This document shows positions 1 through 13,800 of a stretch of DNA of 64,000 nt, piece after piece (position 1 is the first letter of the stretch; each line of letters opens with the position of its first letter). Location: assembly GCA_019916065.1 (NCBI GenBank), contig CM034233.1:43106750-43170749 (forward strand), written 5' to 3'. The position numbers and the translations under genes are program-made. Below the pieces are notes generated by a model. That model made no database searches and was not told the DNA's origin. It worked only from the letters and a program-made list of their open reading frames with translations. Origin of the DNA: Vitellaria paradoxa (lineage: Eukaryota > Streptophyta > Magnoliopsida > Ericales > Sapotaceae).

Positions 1-548
1 AACAATAAAACAAAAATAAATTTGTTTACCACCGGACAACATGAATATTTTTTTGGTTTGTTTTTTAGGATAAAAAAATTTTAACAAATGCTATCCATAA
101 CAAAATAATTGCAAAAAGGATAAATTACACCCGAACCTCCTGACCATTTTAGTAATTACACCTAGACCCTCTCAACATTTAAAATTTACAAACACCTCCC
201 TTACTTTAAAAAGTTAGTAACATCCGACCCCCTTTTGTTAATTTAACCCTAACTTTGTTAAAACATTTATTATAAAGACAGTTTTACCCTCAAATAATTA
301 AATTATTTATTAGTAACTTTTGAATCCTAACCCCTTGAGTTTAAGGCTGAGCATGGCTGCCATTAACTAGCTTCAGTAGCAAGGCTTTGGCTAGGCTTCC
401 CCAATCAAGATTTGCTAAAATCAGGTTCGGAATGTTGATTTTCTCATCAACATGTTAAAAACTGGTCATTAATCTCCGAAAACGACTCTAACATGTCGTT
501 GAATTGGGACTACGAAGATGACAATGATCCGTGATTGTGTTTTTTTCT

Positions 549-1096
549 CAAAACATCGGAAATAAATGGATTTTTGGGTGCTCGAGTTCTTTTTATAGAT
601 TCGAAACACAACCCAACACAAAACCTATTACTTATTAGCAAAATATATTTAATTTGGGCAAATGTATAAAAATCCATAGAACTGAGTGTTTCAAATCACA
701 AATCATAATCAATACAAATCCATACAAGATCATCTTTATCCAAATCTATACAAACCAGTAGTTATACAAACAATACAAATATATAAAAATTTCCCCAAAT
801 CTACACGAGATCATTTCTTCCCAATATTAGAATGATTTCACAGAGAATCTATACAAGATCATCTCTACCCAAATTTATACAAACTAAAAGCTATACAAAT
901 CCAAACAAATCTAGACAAATCTCCCCGATATTAGAACGATTTCAAAGTCTATCTCTCCTTATTGCTAGGGATTCGTGGATTTGGACCCATAAGGGTGCAG
1001 CGAGTGATGAAAAACCATGTTTGATGACTGTGTTCTTTGCTCGAAACACTAGAAATAATGGATTTTTAGGTGCTCGAGTTCTTTTTATAGATTCGA
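549..1096 (+). repeat. Duplicated ~55 bp segment inside the Mutator-like element
   Basis: The segment at 549-604 recurs at 1042-1096 with a few changes; both contain 'gtgctcgagttcttttt' followed by 'atagattcga'. Around 714-784 and 843-912 a second, looser duplication repeats 'acaagatcatct' and nearby 'tatacaaa' words. The interior of the element was therefore partly built by local duplication. Confidence 0.6.
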
Positions 1097-2172
1097 CATA
1101 GAACCTAGTCATTCAACTGACACACGAAACTTATTACTCCATCGGCACAATATATAAAAGAAATTGAAAAGATATCTCCAATGATCTGCAAAAAAAGTAG
1201 TGCCCTGCAACTTTCTGCCATAGATACTAAACCAAAAGCTCTTCGTCCATAGGACAAAATCGGAAACTCTTGAGTAAGCTTAGCTGGGAAGCGAGTAAGT
1301 CTCTGGGACCCCATTTTTCCGATGATTTCTAAAGATAGAGAAATTGAAAGATTTGGAAAGAGAAAATTAAGGGGAATTTCAGGGTGGCGGCGAGGGACAG
1401 AGAGCAAATGGACAAACCCCAACTGGATTTCTCATGAGTGCAACATGAATCACAGTCGAAGGACAAACCCCAATTGAATTTCAATTTGACATTGAGAACC
1501 AAAGATCTGGAGACTTAATGATTAGATAAAATAAGGCAAAAAAAATTGAACTTTAAATCGAAAAAAAAAAGCAAAAAATAGATAAAATTAGTATCCATAT
1601 CTTTAACCAACCACACAATTAATCATCTGTAATTTCAAATCAAAACAACGTCCATAGACCTAAGATTTAACATTAAATTGACATCAAACTACGTTAATTA
1701 GCATCGATCTACAATTTAAACTTTCACAAATAAAATTAAAACCTAGAATCAAATTGACAGGGTAGATGTCCATAGACCTAAGCTCTCGATAGGGCAGACC
1801 TTAGAGAAGAAAAACTTATTCCCCGGCATGTTGCACATCACGATGGTCAGTTACTGTACATCATGATGGTCCATTCCCTAAGTGGGTTTCAGGGGCTACA
1901 GTAAAGAAATCCACTATAGAGGCTGCAGTGGAAAAATGAAAGGTTAAGATTTATTTTTATTTTAATGACATATGACTTTTTACATTCTATATTGATTGTG
2001 TTCTAATCAGATTTTTTTAATTTTTATTTTTATTTTAAAAATAATTTTAATTAAATGAAATTGGAACCATTGGATTAAATACAATCAAATTTCAACTCTT
2101 CATTTTCCTCTACAGCCCCCGATGTGGATTTTTCGCCACAGTCCCTAGAACCCTTCCCTACCCCTAATCTGT

Positions 2173-2184
2173 TTATATACATAC

Positions 2185-2221
<37 letters not shown>
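2173..2221. repeat. (ATAC)n/(AT)n microsatellite
   Basis: A run of ataca tetranucleotides passes into a pure AT dinucleotide run. It lies inside the Mutator-like element, just before its right inverted repeat. Confidence 0.9.
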
Positions 2222-2222
<1 letters not shown>

Positions 2223-2567
2223 TGGGTCAATAGAGAGGATGAAGAGAAATGGGATTTTATTTGTAATTAATTAATTAAGTTGAGGGTAAAATTATTCTCA
2301 CACCAAATATTTTAACGGAGTTAGGCTCTAAATTAACAGAAGAGGTCGGATGTTATTAATTTTTCAAAATAAGGGATGTGTTTGTAAATTTTAAATATTA
2401 AGGGGGTCCAAGTGTAATTACTCAAATGTTCAAGAGATTTATGTATAACTTACTCTTATAAAAATACTATTAATGAAAACGTATAATCAAAATGCGTCCC
2501 ATAATGCTAAAAGTTAGTTCATTTAGCTTAGAGAACCAAAATGAATGAATTCCTTCTATTCTTTATC

Positions 2568-3320
2568 TTGATTAAAGAGAAAGTATGGAAAACCAAAATT
2601 TGTATTAATCAAAGAGAGAGCGTATGAAAAACTAAAACTTGTATTGATTAAGAAGAGAGACAGAGAATTGAGAACTAAAATATATATTGATTAAGAAGAG
2701 AGATAACATGAAAAAGCAAAAGCCTTATTGATTAAGGAGAGAGAGACAGTATGAAAAACCAAAATTTATATTTATCAATTTGTTATTTCACTTTATATCT
2801 CTCATTTAAATAAAATAAATAAATTAAGCCCCTTAACTATTATAATTAAAATTGACATATACATCTTGAATAAAATAATTGAATTGGTGCTATTACATTT
2901 TATGCCAAATGCAATATAAGATAAACTTTTCTTAAACAGAATAATTAGATGTATTTTTACTTATTACATAATTTAAAAAAATTATAATATGATATTATTA
3001 AATTTTATATAAGTTAATACGATGATGGAGATTAATTATTAGTAATTATAGGTCATATTTAGATTAATTATTGATTAAAAAATTTAAAAAATGTAAATTA
3101 TAATTGTTATTTTATTTTGAAACTTCCCTCAAAATTTGTTTGAAATGAGTTTATTCAGCGGGTAGAACCAAAACAAATGCATTCACTTATTCTTCATGTC
3201 GATTAAGGAGAGAGAGGATAGAAAATCAAAATTTGAATTATAAGGAGAGAGTGTATGAAAAATTAAAATTTGTATAGACTAAAATAAATATTATAAAAAT
3301 TAAAAGTTGCACTGATTAAG
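2568..3320 (+). repeat. ~40 bp tandem repeat array and a partial second copy upstream of the gene
   Basis: Five imperfect units of 37-43 bp run from 2568 to 2770, each starting near 'ttgattaa', followed by a purine block 'gagagag' and 'aaaaccaaaa'. A second, more diverged group (3199-3320) follows a shared lead-in ('ccaaaa...aatg.att' at 2537 and 3168), suggesting the lead-in plus array was duplicated. 2456-2567 and 2771-3198 are otherwise unremarkable AT-rich intergenic sequence. Confidence 0.65.
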
Positions 3321-3605
3321 GAACGGCGTTAGGTAAAAAATAATAGTAATAATTATGTTGAACACGTGCATTCATAATGCATTTTTAGATAAAGCATAAT
3401 TAGGCTGAGAACGTATTTTGGTAATGCTTTTTCAAGCAAATTGAAAATACATTTTCGTTAACCATTCTTTTGTAATTATTTTGCATTTGTAGTGTTCGTC
3501 AATTTGTTTTTGTTAATTTTTTTTTTTATCCCAACGGCAGAGCAAAAAAGTTTAGGACGATGGCATATTGTTCGAGGGCCTGGCCGGCCTACAGCACCAT
3601 CCCCA
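3321..3605 (+). promoter_or_regulatory. Putative promoter and 5' leader of the split gene
   Basis: This is the interval between the tandem repeats and the chosen ATG. It is AT-rich to about 3530 and turns GC-richer from about 3535, as often seen at plant transcript starts. No TATA box can be singled out with confidence, so the transcription start is not placed. The reading frame of exon 1 is open upstream to 3492, but that extension begins at GTG, so the ATG at 3606 is preferred. Confidence 0.3.
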
Positions 3606-4193
3606 ATGGCTTCAGTTGCTTATTGTTGTTCTGCGACTGCTTCTTCTTCGTCAAATAATTCCACCGTCGCTGCCGTCATATCTCTGGGAACATCAACACC
3701 AACAACCACGTTAAAAAGAAGAGTCAGGATGAGCTCAAGTTGTTCTGCTACTGCATTGTCGTTGTGGCCCTATCACTATGCAATTGCCCTGCACCGAGTC
3801 AGACTCAGGCCCCACACTCCCTTGTTATCGTCGTCGTCGTCGTCCTCCTCCTCCTCCTCCTCCCCAATTCGCATGGTTGCAGCAGCAGCAAACACTAACA
3901 CTACGAACCCTAGTAGCAGTGGCGGTAAACGACAAGCGTCAGAGAACAAACGATTACAAGACGAAGAAGAAGAAGAGGTGGAGGAGGATCTTCCGTGGAT
4001 ACAGGAGAAGGCGCTAGACCTGGTGGAGTTCACCGGTTCAGTCACACAGGCAATTCCAGGGCCAAGAATCGGACGCACCTCCTTGCCTTGGATTCTTGCG
4101 ATTCCCTTGACTTATGTTGGTATCACCTTCGTCGTCGCATTCGTCAAGACCGTCCGCAAGTTCAACTCCCCCAAGGAGATTCGCCGCAAATTG
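3606..4193 (+). CDS. Exon 1 of the split gene (transit-like N-terminus and membrane helix)
   Basis: 196 codons. The ATG at 3606 starts a frame reading MASVAYCC. The exon ends on the Leu codon TTG at 4191-4193, directly before the donor 'gtctgc'. It encodes the Ser-rich leader, the acidic stretch and the hydrophobic helix ([17 protein letters not shown]). A TCG/TCC run near 3826-3867 encodes poly-Ser and is probably length-variable. A 100-codon frame on the opposite strand (4078-3776) is the shadow of this low-complexity coding sequence. Confidence 0.85.
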
Positions 4194-4770
4194 GTCTGCC
4201 CTTCCCTTCTTTTCCGTATTTATTATTCCCCTTTTATTAATCTCTCAATTCCCTTATCCTTTTATCCATATATGTTTTTACAAAGGAGAGAGACATAAAA
4301 TTCTACATATTAGTCATTTCTGTTTCGGCTTCTTTTAGTACGTATTTGTCCTCTCACCCAAGTGTTCTGTTAGGTGAAAGGAACTGTCCAACCTTGTGGT
4401 TTCTGCAATCTTAAGAACTAGTAGCCTTGAAATATCGCCCCCTGATGTGCATAATTTTGCTTAATAATTTATGAAGTTTCTCAGCTTTGCTGTTTGATGG
4501 ATGAATAGCAGCCTAACTTGAAAAGAATTTTTCAGGTCAATAAAAATGCTATGCTTTGCAAATCTATAGATGAGTTATTTGAGAATGGAAGAGATGGATT
4601 TCAACCATCTGCATTGAAGGGACTAATGCAAAAGGTTAGACACCCTATGATTATGTTCCAATGGTTCATGCTTGTATGGAATTTTCATGTAACTGAGCAT
4701 TTTCCCTTTTATTTGATTTAGTGGAACATACAAGACATTTTTAGTTTTTACATGCTCTATTAGGAAATCC

Positions 4771-4802
<32 letters not shown>

Positions 4803-7800
4803 TGTGTAGTGTAAAAGTTAAAATTTATCTGTGTTCTTTTTTCCCTGGGAAAATTTGTTTAAAGAAACTCTTCCCTGGCTCATTATTTTTTTTCCATCTC
4901 CAAATATCATACAGTTCTTTTCTTTTCTCATTGATTTTGGGCAACTGTTTGTCTTATATCAACCCTGCCATCGTTACCCTTTGTAGGCAACTGTTAGTTT
5001 AACGACATTAACTCACATGCAGACAGGTTTTAGCATAGAGGAGATTTTGCGCAAGTACATTCGCTATGCATTGAATGAAAAGCCCTTTAATCCAGACTTG
5101 GTTGCAAACTTGATCCAACTTAGGAAAGCTTCTTCATTGGATGATTCACAAGTTGCTGAAATTCTAAATGAAATATCAAGACGGATTGTGAAAGACAAAG
5201 GTAATTTGGACAACTTGTTAATAATTTAATTGCATGTCCTGGTTGTCATTAATCACATCTAGCTATGTGGGAATAAACTGATGATGATAAAAGGATTGGT
5301 ATGGTACACTTTTGATTTGAGTGGAGTTTCTTACTAAGCTTTGATTTCTTTAAGATAAATAACAGAAAAATATGCTTCATACTAGAATGATGTTTGCCAG
5401 TATTTAGTCACCTTTGTATGATAAGCATGGAATAACTGTATATAGCCTTTTTGTGTGTATCCACACATACAAAGTTGTTAGATTTAACTTGGTTGATAAT
5501 TATGTTAGACTTTCATGAATCATGCGGGGCAGCTTTTTCTTTCCAAAAATGTGTTGGAGAAAATCTAAAATCTTTGTGAAGCTTTCATCTATTTATCTTT
5601 TCTTTCACTGCTTGATTGGGCTTGTGAAATAATGTCTTTTTTTTTTTTTTTTTAATACGATAATATTTTAATTGAAAATGGGAGATCTGAGAGATTTGAG
5701 AAATCAACTTCTCTTTCCTCTTTTATTCTTGGGACAATTTTTTTTTTTTTGGGGGAAAATGTCATTTTTGTTTGCACATAAAACATCATAAGATGTTTTA
5801 CCTTTGAATTGTTATATTCTCATAAATTTCCATTTCTGCTTTCTGAATTTGGGTTTACCAGAAGAATTAGATGGGTAAGACATCTTTTTGAAATGCCTTA
5901 CATTCTCTTTTGGACGTTTGATATGTAAGCCTTTCTTTTCCAAAAAGGTGCCAATCTTGGACCACATAATCTTGGACCACATAAGCACTTGGACACGTTT
6001 TGGTGAGTCTCCGAATCTTTTCTTTTGAAAGAGTAGCACTTCACTTGGAGGTATTCTTCACGAGCTTGAACCACATAATGCTCAGTGGTACCAAGAAATT
6101 CACTGTAGAGAAATATCATGAGAACATCCAATATGGAGCTTGCTTAACTTGCATCTGATGATATTGTTGGAGAGAAATCTACCATTCTCTCAGTCTTCCA
6201 TGGAGTGTAGCAACAAGACTATTGATAACAAGAGGCAGTCATCTGCTCATGTTGAAGTTTTGCTGTGCACCAAGAATACATTTCAAAAAACCAATCTCTC
6301 CATTGAGGAGGAACATTGTCAATGGTGAACGGTTTCTTTTTATCTCAAGGAATAGCTTTTGGGAGAGGTTCATCAGGAATTGGAGTTTGGATAGCTTGAG
6401 GCACTTGGGCTGTTGATTCTTCTGGGTTATTAGGGTCATGGACTTGTAGATTAGTCATAAAAACTTGAAATGATTGATTGGAAGATGAATTAGATTCAGA
6501 ATCTGAGAGAAAATCATTTTCAAGTCCTAGATCTGCCAATGAAACTCTTGGAATTGGTACAGAAAGAGGTTATAATATTAGTAGATTCAGAATCTGAGAG
6601 AAAATCATTTTCAAGTTCTAGATTTGCTGATGAAACTCTTGGAATTGGTACAGAAAGAGGTTATAATATTAGTAGATTCTATTGGAAACATTTTCCTGGG
6701 TTGTTTAGAGGAAGCTCCAATGGTAGGTGATATGGCATGCAATATTGAAAGAAGTAAAGAAGAAGAAGAAGCAAAGAAGAGGAAGAAGCAGAGGTAATCA
6801 ATTCAGTTAATATTCATTAAAAAAAAGCAATCCTATTAAGCCTAATTATGGTTTAAATACTATCTATCTAAAATTCATGGCAAACATAAAAGGCTTTTAA
6901 TAAATAAACTCAATACTACTATAGCCTAAAAACAAATGGGTCCAAATAATAAATAAAAATAAACCACAATAATGCTATACTGAACTATTAATAATCAATC
7001 CATAATGCCAATGGTTGGGTTTCTTTGGCCCGACGTCTATGCACACGCCCATATTGGTCTGCTCTATTGGTGTCCGCACCAACTCTTCCAGGTGGGAAGA
7101 ACTTAGCTCCAAGGAGGAGGTGGCGTGGAGACTAATAAAACTCCTAGAAGTTTGGATCAAGCTGTTGCATTGTCTCGGTTGGAATCCAGGTGCAATCAGA
7201 AATAGGACGGCCAACCCAATGAACAGGGAACCTTCAAGCCACGCTATGCTTGGTGAGATCAACTTACTCATCTAAGATAGCATCAATTTTGTCATTGTGT
7301 GTAGGGACTGGTGGTATTGATATAGTAGTAAATACCAAGTCTAGATTATGGTAAATGGTTGAGGCATTAAATGGTTCATCAGGAGGATTAATATGTCCTT
7401 TGCAGGCAACAAGGTCCTCAACATTGAAAATAGGGCTAAAACCAAAGTGCGAAAGAATATTAATGACATGAACATTTAATCCAACCCATTTTAATATTTT
7501 AAAAAGACCAAGACTACAAGCTTGCAATTTCGAAACAGATCCAGAAGGAAGCCATTTTGGCTTTATTTGAATCGTTACATAATCACCAACATTAAATATA
7601 ATATGCCATTTATGTACATTAAGCTTTATGTTTATATGTTGCATTAATTGTCTCAAGTCACGTATTGATCTCAACATGCAAGTCACAAATATGTTATGCA
7701 AAAGTATTAGCTGATTCCAACACTCTAGCAAATGGAGACATGGGAACCGGGCCCAAAGGCTTCCTGGGTTTATAACCATGTTCAACCTCAAAGGAGCTTA

Positions 7801-10800
7801 TTCTTATAGATCTATTCATGGAGTTGTTATCGGCAAATTGAGCCATTGGTACGATTGAGTACCAATTCCTATGATGGTCCTTAACTAGACACCTCAAAAG
7901 ATTCCCTAAACTACGGTTAACAACTTCTGTTTGGCCATTAGTTTGGTGGTGATATGCTGTGAAAACTTTGAATTTGTGCCAACTAGATGCCAAAGGCTTT
8001 CCAAAAATAGTTTGTGAAATGAACACCTCTATCAGTCACAATGGTTTTGGGTAGGCCATACAACTTAACAATCTCAGAAAAGTATAACTTGGCGACTCTA
8101 GAAGTATCAGATGTTTTACTACTAGGGATAAAATGAGCCATTTTAGAAAAACTATCTACGACCATGAGAATAGAATCATGTTTTTTGGGTGTGTGTGGGA
8201 GTCCTAAAATGAAGTTCATGCAACATCTTGCTAAGGACTACTAGGAATAGGAACATGGGTATAAAGACCGATATTCTGCTTTCTATGTTTAGCTAATTGG
8301 CAAGTACGACAGTAACCCACTATCGTATTGACTTCTTTCTTCATACTTGGCTAATAAAACTGATGCTCATCTTCCTTGATGATCTTGTCACGTCCAAAAT
8401 GTCTAGAAAGACCTTCAGCATGAACTTCCCACCCTATGAAATCTCGCACTGAGGTCCTCAGGATGCAAAGCTTATTGGCCCTAAATAAAAACCCATCCTT
8501 AATATGGTATTCATTAGAAACATTAGATTTTCCACTCCATAACTCTAGAAAAATCTCCTCAAAGTCAAGACATGATTCATAATCATCTTTAAGCCTCTTG
8601 ATTCTTATAACCTTAATGCTCATGACAGAAAGTAAGGATACATGATGATTAAGGGCGTCAGTTACCCTATTGTCAACTCTTGACTTATGCTTTAAAACAA
8701 AAGAACAGTCTTGCAAGTATTTAATCCACTGACTGTGCCTATGGTTAAGTTTCTTTTGAGAACTAAAGTAATGCAACGCCTCATGATCAAAATAAAGGAC
8801 AAACTCGTTCAGGAGTAAGTAATGGAGCCAGTAGCACAAGGCTTGCACCATTGCATAAAACTCCTTATCATAAGTGGAGTACTTTTGCTTAGCCTCACTT
8901 AGTTTCTCACTAAAGTAAGCAATAAGGTGATGATCTTGACTAAGAACTCCTCCTATACCTACTCTTGATGTAGTGCACTCTACCTCAAAGACGTTTGAAA
9001 AATCAAGAAGGCGCATCACAGGAGATTCAATCGTTCTTTTCTTGATGTCTTCGAAGGCCCTGGCAGCACTCTTTGTCCATTTAAACTTAGTTTCATACAT
9101 TAAGGGGGGCATAATTGTGCTAAACCCTTTAATGAATCGATGGTAGAAGGTGGCTAACCCATGGAAAGTCCTAACATATTGACAATTGCTTTAACTTCTA
9201 GTGGATGGGCAAAAACTCCTTCAGATGACACTACAAATCCTAGGAAGACAACTTATTAGTAAAAAATGTACACTTCTTTAAGTTAGCATAAAGGTTCTCT
9301 TTCTTAAGTGTAGAACAAACTTGAGTTAAATGATCTGAATGATGTTCCATGTTTTTGCTATAGACAAGAATATCATCAAAATATACCACCAAAAAGTTTC
9401 CCATAAATGGCCCCCATAAATGGCCTAAGTGCTTGGGTCATCGCTCTCATTAAGGTATGAGGGGTATTTGAAAGACCAAAATGCATGACTAGCCACTCAT
9501 ATATGCCATATTTTGTTTTAAAAGTAGTTTTCTATTCATGTCCTGAGTGAATTCCGATCTGATGGTACCCACTTTTTAGATCAATCTCAAAAAAGATTGT
9601 GGCACCTGCCATCATATCCAACATGTCATCAAGCCTAGGGATAGGAAAACGATACTTCACAGTAATTTTGTTTATAGCTCTATTGTCTATACACAACCTC
9701 TAAGAGCCATATTTCTTTGGAGTCAAGAGAGTTGGGATAGCATAGGGACTTAGGCTTTCTCTAATAAATCCTTTTTTATGGAGTGTTCACCAACCTACTG
9801 TTGTAATTCAGCATGCTCAACAGTATTCATTTGTAATCTGGCAAGTTAGGAAGCATTGCTTCTAGGATGAAAGCTATGGCGTGTTGAATGTCACGTAGTG
9901 GGGGTAAACAATCTGGAAGATCCTCAGGAAAAACATTTGGACACTCTTCTAGAATTTTATTTGCCTCATTTGATATGGACTACGAAGCTTCCGCATGACC
10001 TTTTTGGACTACTAAGGCAAACAAAATACATTCTCCTCCCTCCATAATACGACTGTACTCCTTATAGTTGATGATATTCAACCCTTTTCCTTTCGCTGCC
10101 TCTTTTCCTGTGCTAGGATTTGGCTATTTTGGAGGGATAGGTTTGAGATGAATTTTCTTGCTCTTAAATATAAAGAAACAAGAGTTGGAATGACCATAAA
10201 GGGTGACATCTAAATCAAATAACCAAGGCCTTCCTAGAATGATATGGCCTGCATCCATGGAAATCACATCGCACCAAATACTTTATAGCCAAGGAACTGA
10301 ATGGACACTTGATAGCGTTCTTTTACCGTTATGCATGAAGAATCTATCCAGAAAACACTATACAAGTGTGGGTGGGAAACAGTCCGTAACCCTAGACGAG
10401 TGACAGTACTTGATGAAACTGCGTTAATGCAACTATCACTATCCCTTATAATCTTTTAACTCTTCTCATTAATCTTAATCTAGGTGTGAAAAATGGCACG
10501 ATGACGCTAGTGTTCAGTTGCTCGAGTCTGAATGAAAGCATAACGAACAACACCCATCTGGAGAGTACAGGGACTGAATTGAGGCTCTCCTTGACAAGAA
10601 GGGGAAGTCCTAAGGCGTCCCACTAAGTTTTCTTCACATTCCTTCTCCACATCTTCGAAATCGTCCGCGTTAGGCTCGTATAGTTCCTCTTCTAAAGACT
10701 CATCGTCCTCGACTCTCTCGCTCTCCCCAATAACTAGAGCTCGGGTTGGACAGTTGGCAGCCATGTGTCCAAAACCTTGATACTTAAAGCATTAGACTTG

Positions 10801-13800
10801 AGAGTTGTTTATAGGGCCATCAAACAATTTGCCTTTATTTCTATTGTCTTTCACAGTTTAGGTACTAGGGGAAGGTCCTAAAATATACTAAGTGTTTGAT
10901 AAGGAAGTGTGGTTAATAGAAAAGTGTATGTCGTTACGCTTTCCGAGTTAGGGCTCAGCTACTAGTTCGTAATTCTAGAGTAGAGTGTGGGCATCGTCTA
11001 AAATGGTGACTCACTTAAGGACAACTTTTCTTCGTAGTTTATCACTAAGACCACGCCTAAATTGACTCATAATGGGCTCGTCCTCCTGAACAGTACATCT
11101 CATCGTAAGTTCATCAAATTGGGTTATGTAATCTAACACTGGTCTATTGCCTTGGTGGATGTCGTTCTATTAATTTAACAAGTCACCATGATAAGATGAA
11201 GGCAAATATTTGTGCTTAAATCTCACTTTCATTTCTTCTCAATCTACCACTGGGGGTTCACAACATCTAACGAGTAGATTCTCAACATGCTCCTAATATA
11301 ATTGGACACTCCCTGGAAGTTTCATTTTTGCGAACCAACACCTTCTTTCCTCAAAAAATTGGTACCACTTAAAGAAACGGTCCATGTCTTTTAACCATTT
11401 AGTGAACACTCAAGGGTTGTTTGGTAATGCTGTCGTTTTTCTGTTTACGTTTATATGTTTATGTTTTTTGTTTTCTGTTTTCTGTTGTCATTTTCTTTTT
11501 CTGAAATGAAAACTGAAACTGCGTTTGAAAATACAATTTTGTTTACAATTATTAATTTTTATTTCCATAAAATATTTAATTTTATTAGCTTTTTAAAATT
11601 AATTGAATTTAATAAATACATTTTACATTAATTTAATTTAATTATATTATTTATTAAAAACAATTGAATAAAATATAAATATTATATCATTTAAGCTAGT
11701 AAATATAAAATATATTAATTATAATTTAATTATATTATTTATTAAAAATAATTGAATAAAATATATTTTGTAATAATTTAAATAATTTAATTACAATATT
11801 TATTAAAAATAATTTAATAGAATATAATTCATATTAAATAAATTAAATAATTTAAATTAATATATTTTATTTTATTATTTACTAGAAATAATTTAATAAT
11901 ATATATTTCTTATTAATTAAATTAACTAATTTAATTTAATTATTTATTAGAAAAAAATAATAATAGATATTACATATTAATTTAATTTAATTATATTATT
12001 TATTAAAAATAATTTTAGTTTAATAAAATATTTGAATAAAATAATTTATTTTAATATAATGTAACAAAAATGGAAAAAATATTAGAATTGACAAAATATT
12101 TGTAACAGAAAAAGATCACAGAGTGAAAACACTTTTTTTCTGTTTACGTTTTTCTGTTTAAGTTTTTATTTTTTTGAAAACAAAAAAATGTGAACAGATT
12201 TAACAAACATGTTTCTGTTATCAGTTTACAAAATTTTGAAAACATAAACAAAAAAACAGAAAACAAAAACATTACCAAACGGCACCTCAAAGTTGGGGCT
12301 TCTTTTTGACTTGCTTCATTAACTTAACATCATTATGTTTAGGTGATGCGTTATTCCTGCAATGTTGCACAAATTCTCTATTCGAGTTTGTGGGCCTATT
12401 GCGTTTCTCAATTGCGTCTATCCTAGTGCTTAATTGAGCGTGAGGATTATGCATACGGGTGGTAAGGCCTTGAATTGCTTCTACAAGGGCTGCTAGCTTG
12501 CTAGTTGGATTTGTAATTGGTCATCTTTTATTGTGCTTGTAGATGTCAGTGTGTGACAACTTTGCAAATGCATGCAATGATTCTGTAACTAAACCAGTTG
12601 AGATCAATAACAACTTACACAAATTATTGCTAATATAAACCTTACCCGAATATACTTGTGCACATATATATATATTGTTGATTTGATTATTGAATAATTC
12701 GAACAAAGTACAAACAATAGTTTTGTCCCCCCCCCCTTTTATTTAAATGGGGTATCAAAAACACCAAGAAATAAAATGTTAACTAGTTTAAAGGTATACC
12801 AAGTAAATGTATTTCTCTCACTTTCTATGACTTCGAAGAAATAAAGGAGAAACAAAAATAGTAGGGAGTAATAAAATAGTAGGCAACAAATGTGGATTTG
12901 TGATTGGGATTAATTCACAGGAAAAAGGGGGTGTTAGAAACGATAGAGTCACAGTGGACACAATAATGCAATTAAATGCTAAAATAAAGAGCTATTAATA
13001 ACACCAAAAAATGTTATGGAACGAGGTTATCGTTCGAATTGATATTCGGCAGTGTACTGTCAACTTAGAATCTGCAAAGATGGACTGAAGGGTGTTTTGG
13101 ATAGGCTCTATATCTCACCGGAGAGTCACTTGCTAGTCATCGGAGGTCTGGTTCTGGTCACCGGAGGTCTGGTTCTAGTCGCTGGAGAGAGGTGATCCTA
13201 ATGGTGGTGTTGATTAGTCTCATTAGCAACTGGAAGAGGTCCCCCCCCCCCCTCTAACTCCTCAGTAACTCAAGAAAGATCAAAACAACGTGTAATCTCT
13301 TCAAAATTGCAAATCAGTGACGCTTCACTTGTTGAGGAATCCCCAGAGCTGAACCTTTCAAATTACAATTTGTTGACCATTGATTCAATTTCTGCAAAAC
13401 CTCTAATGACAAAACAAATCATAAAAGATGCTATGTGCCCCACTTATCGAAGCGATTTCAATTAGATCTGGCGGATCAGATCAAAAATTGAAAAAAAAAA
13501 ACCCTTTCCATAAAAAATCGAGTCGCTTCAAAAATTGGTGCTCCTAATTTTGAGCCCTGACAAATCGCTGCACCGACTTGTAGCTTTGCCAACCAATCCA
13601 ATCTGGTAAGCGCGACCAACAATTCTTCAGATAATCAAATTGATAATAACTAGGGTTTTGGGTTAAAGACATATTAAGACTTGAACAATGATTGATGAAG
13701 GGCGATGGATTTGGTCGAAGACAGAGATAATGTTTGATGGTTAGGTTTTCTAAATAGGAGTTTGGCTTTGATACCAATATTGATATAGCATGCAATATTG

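Larger units (their letters stand above)
118..2455. mobile_element. Mutator-like TIR element, non-autonomous (about 2.3 kb)
   Basis: Long terminal inverted repeats of roughly 180 bp are visible: 118-300 matches the reverse complement of about 2270-2455. Both arms have the same order of landmarks (an 'attacac' start, a C-rich stretch, 'aaatttacaaacac', 'aacatccgacc', 'ttttaccctcaa'). The flanks ttgcaaaaa (109-117) and ttataaaaa (2456-2464) agree at 7 of 9 bases, as expected for an aged 9 bp Mutator target-site duplication. No transposase is recognisable inside. The interior has reading frames up to about 105 codons on both strands with no recognised family, so it could be a gene-fragment carrier (Pack-MULE) or plain non-autonomous filler. 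The class assignment rests on TIR length and TSD size. Confidence 0.72.

Noticed and set aside
3776..4078. Antisense 100-codon reading frame opposite exon 1
   Set aside because: It mirrors the low-complexity Ser/Glu codons of exon 1 and has no recognisable domain.
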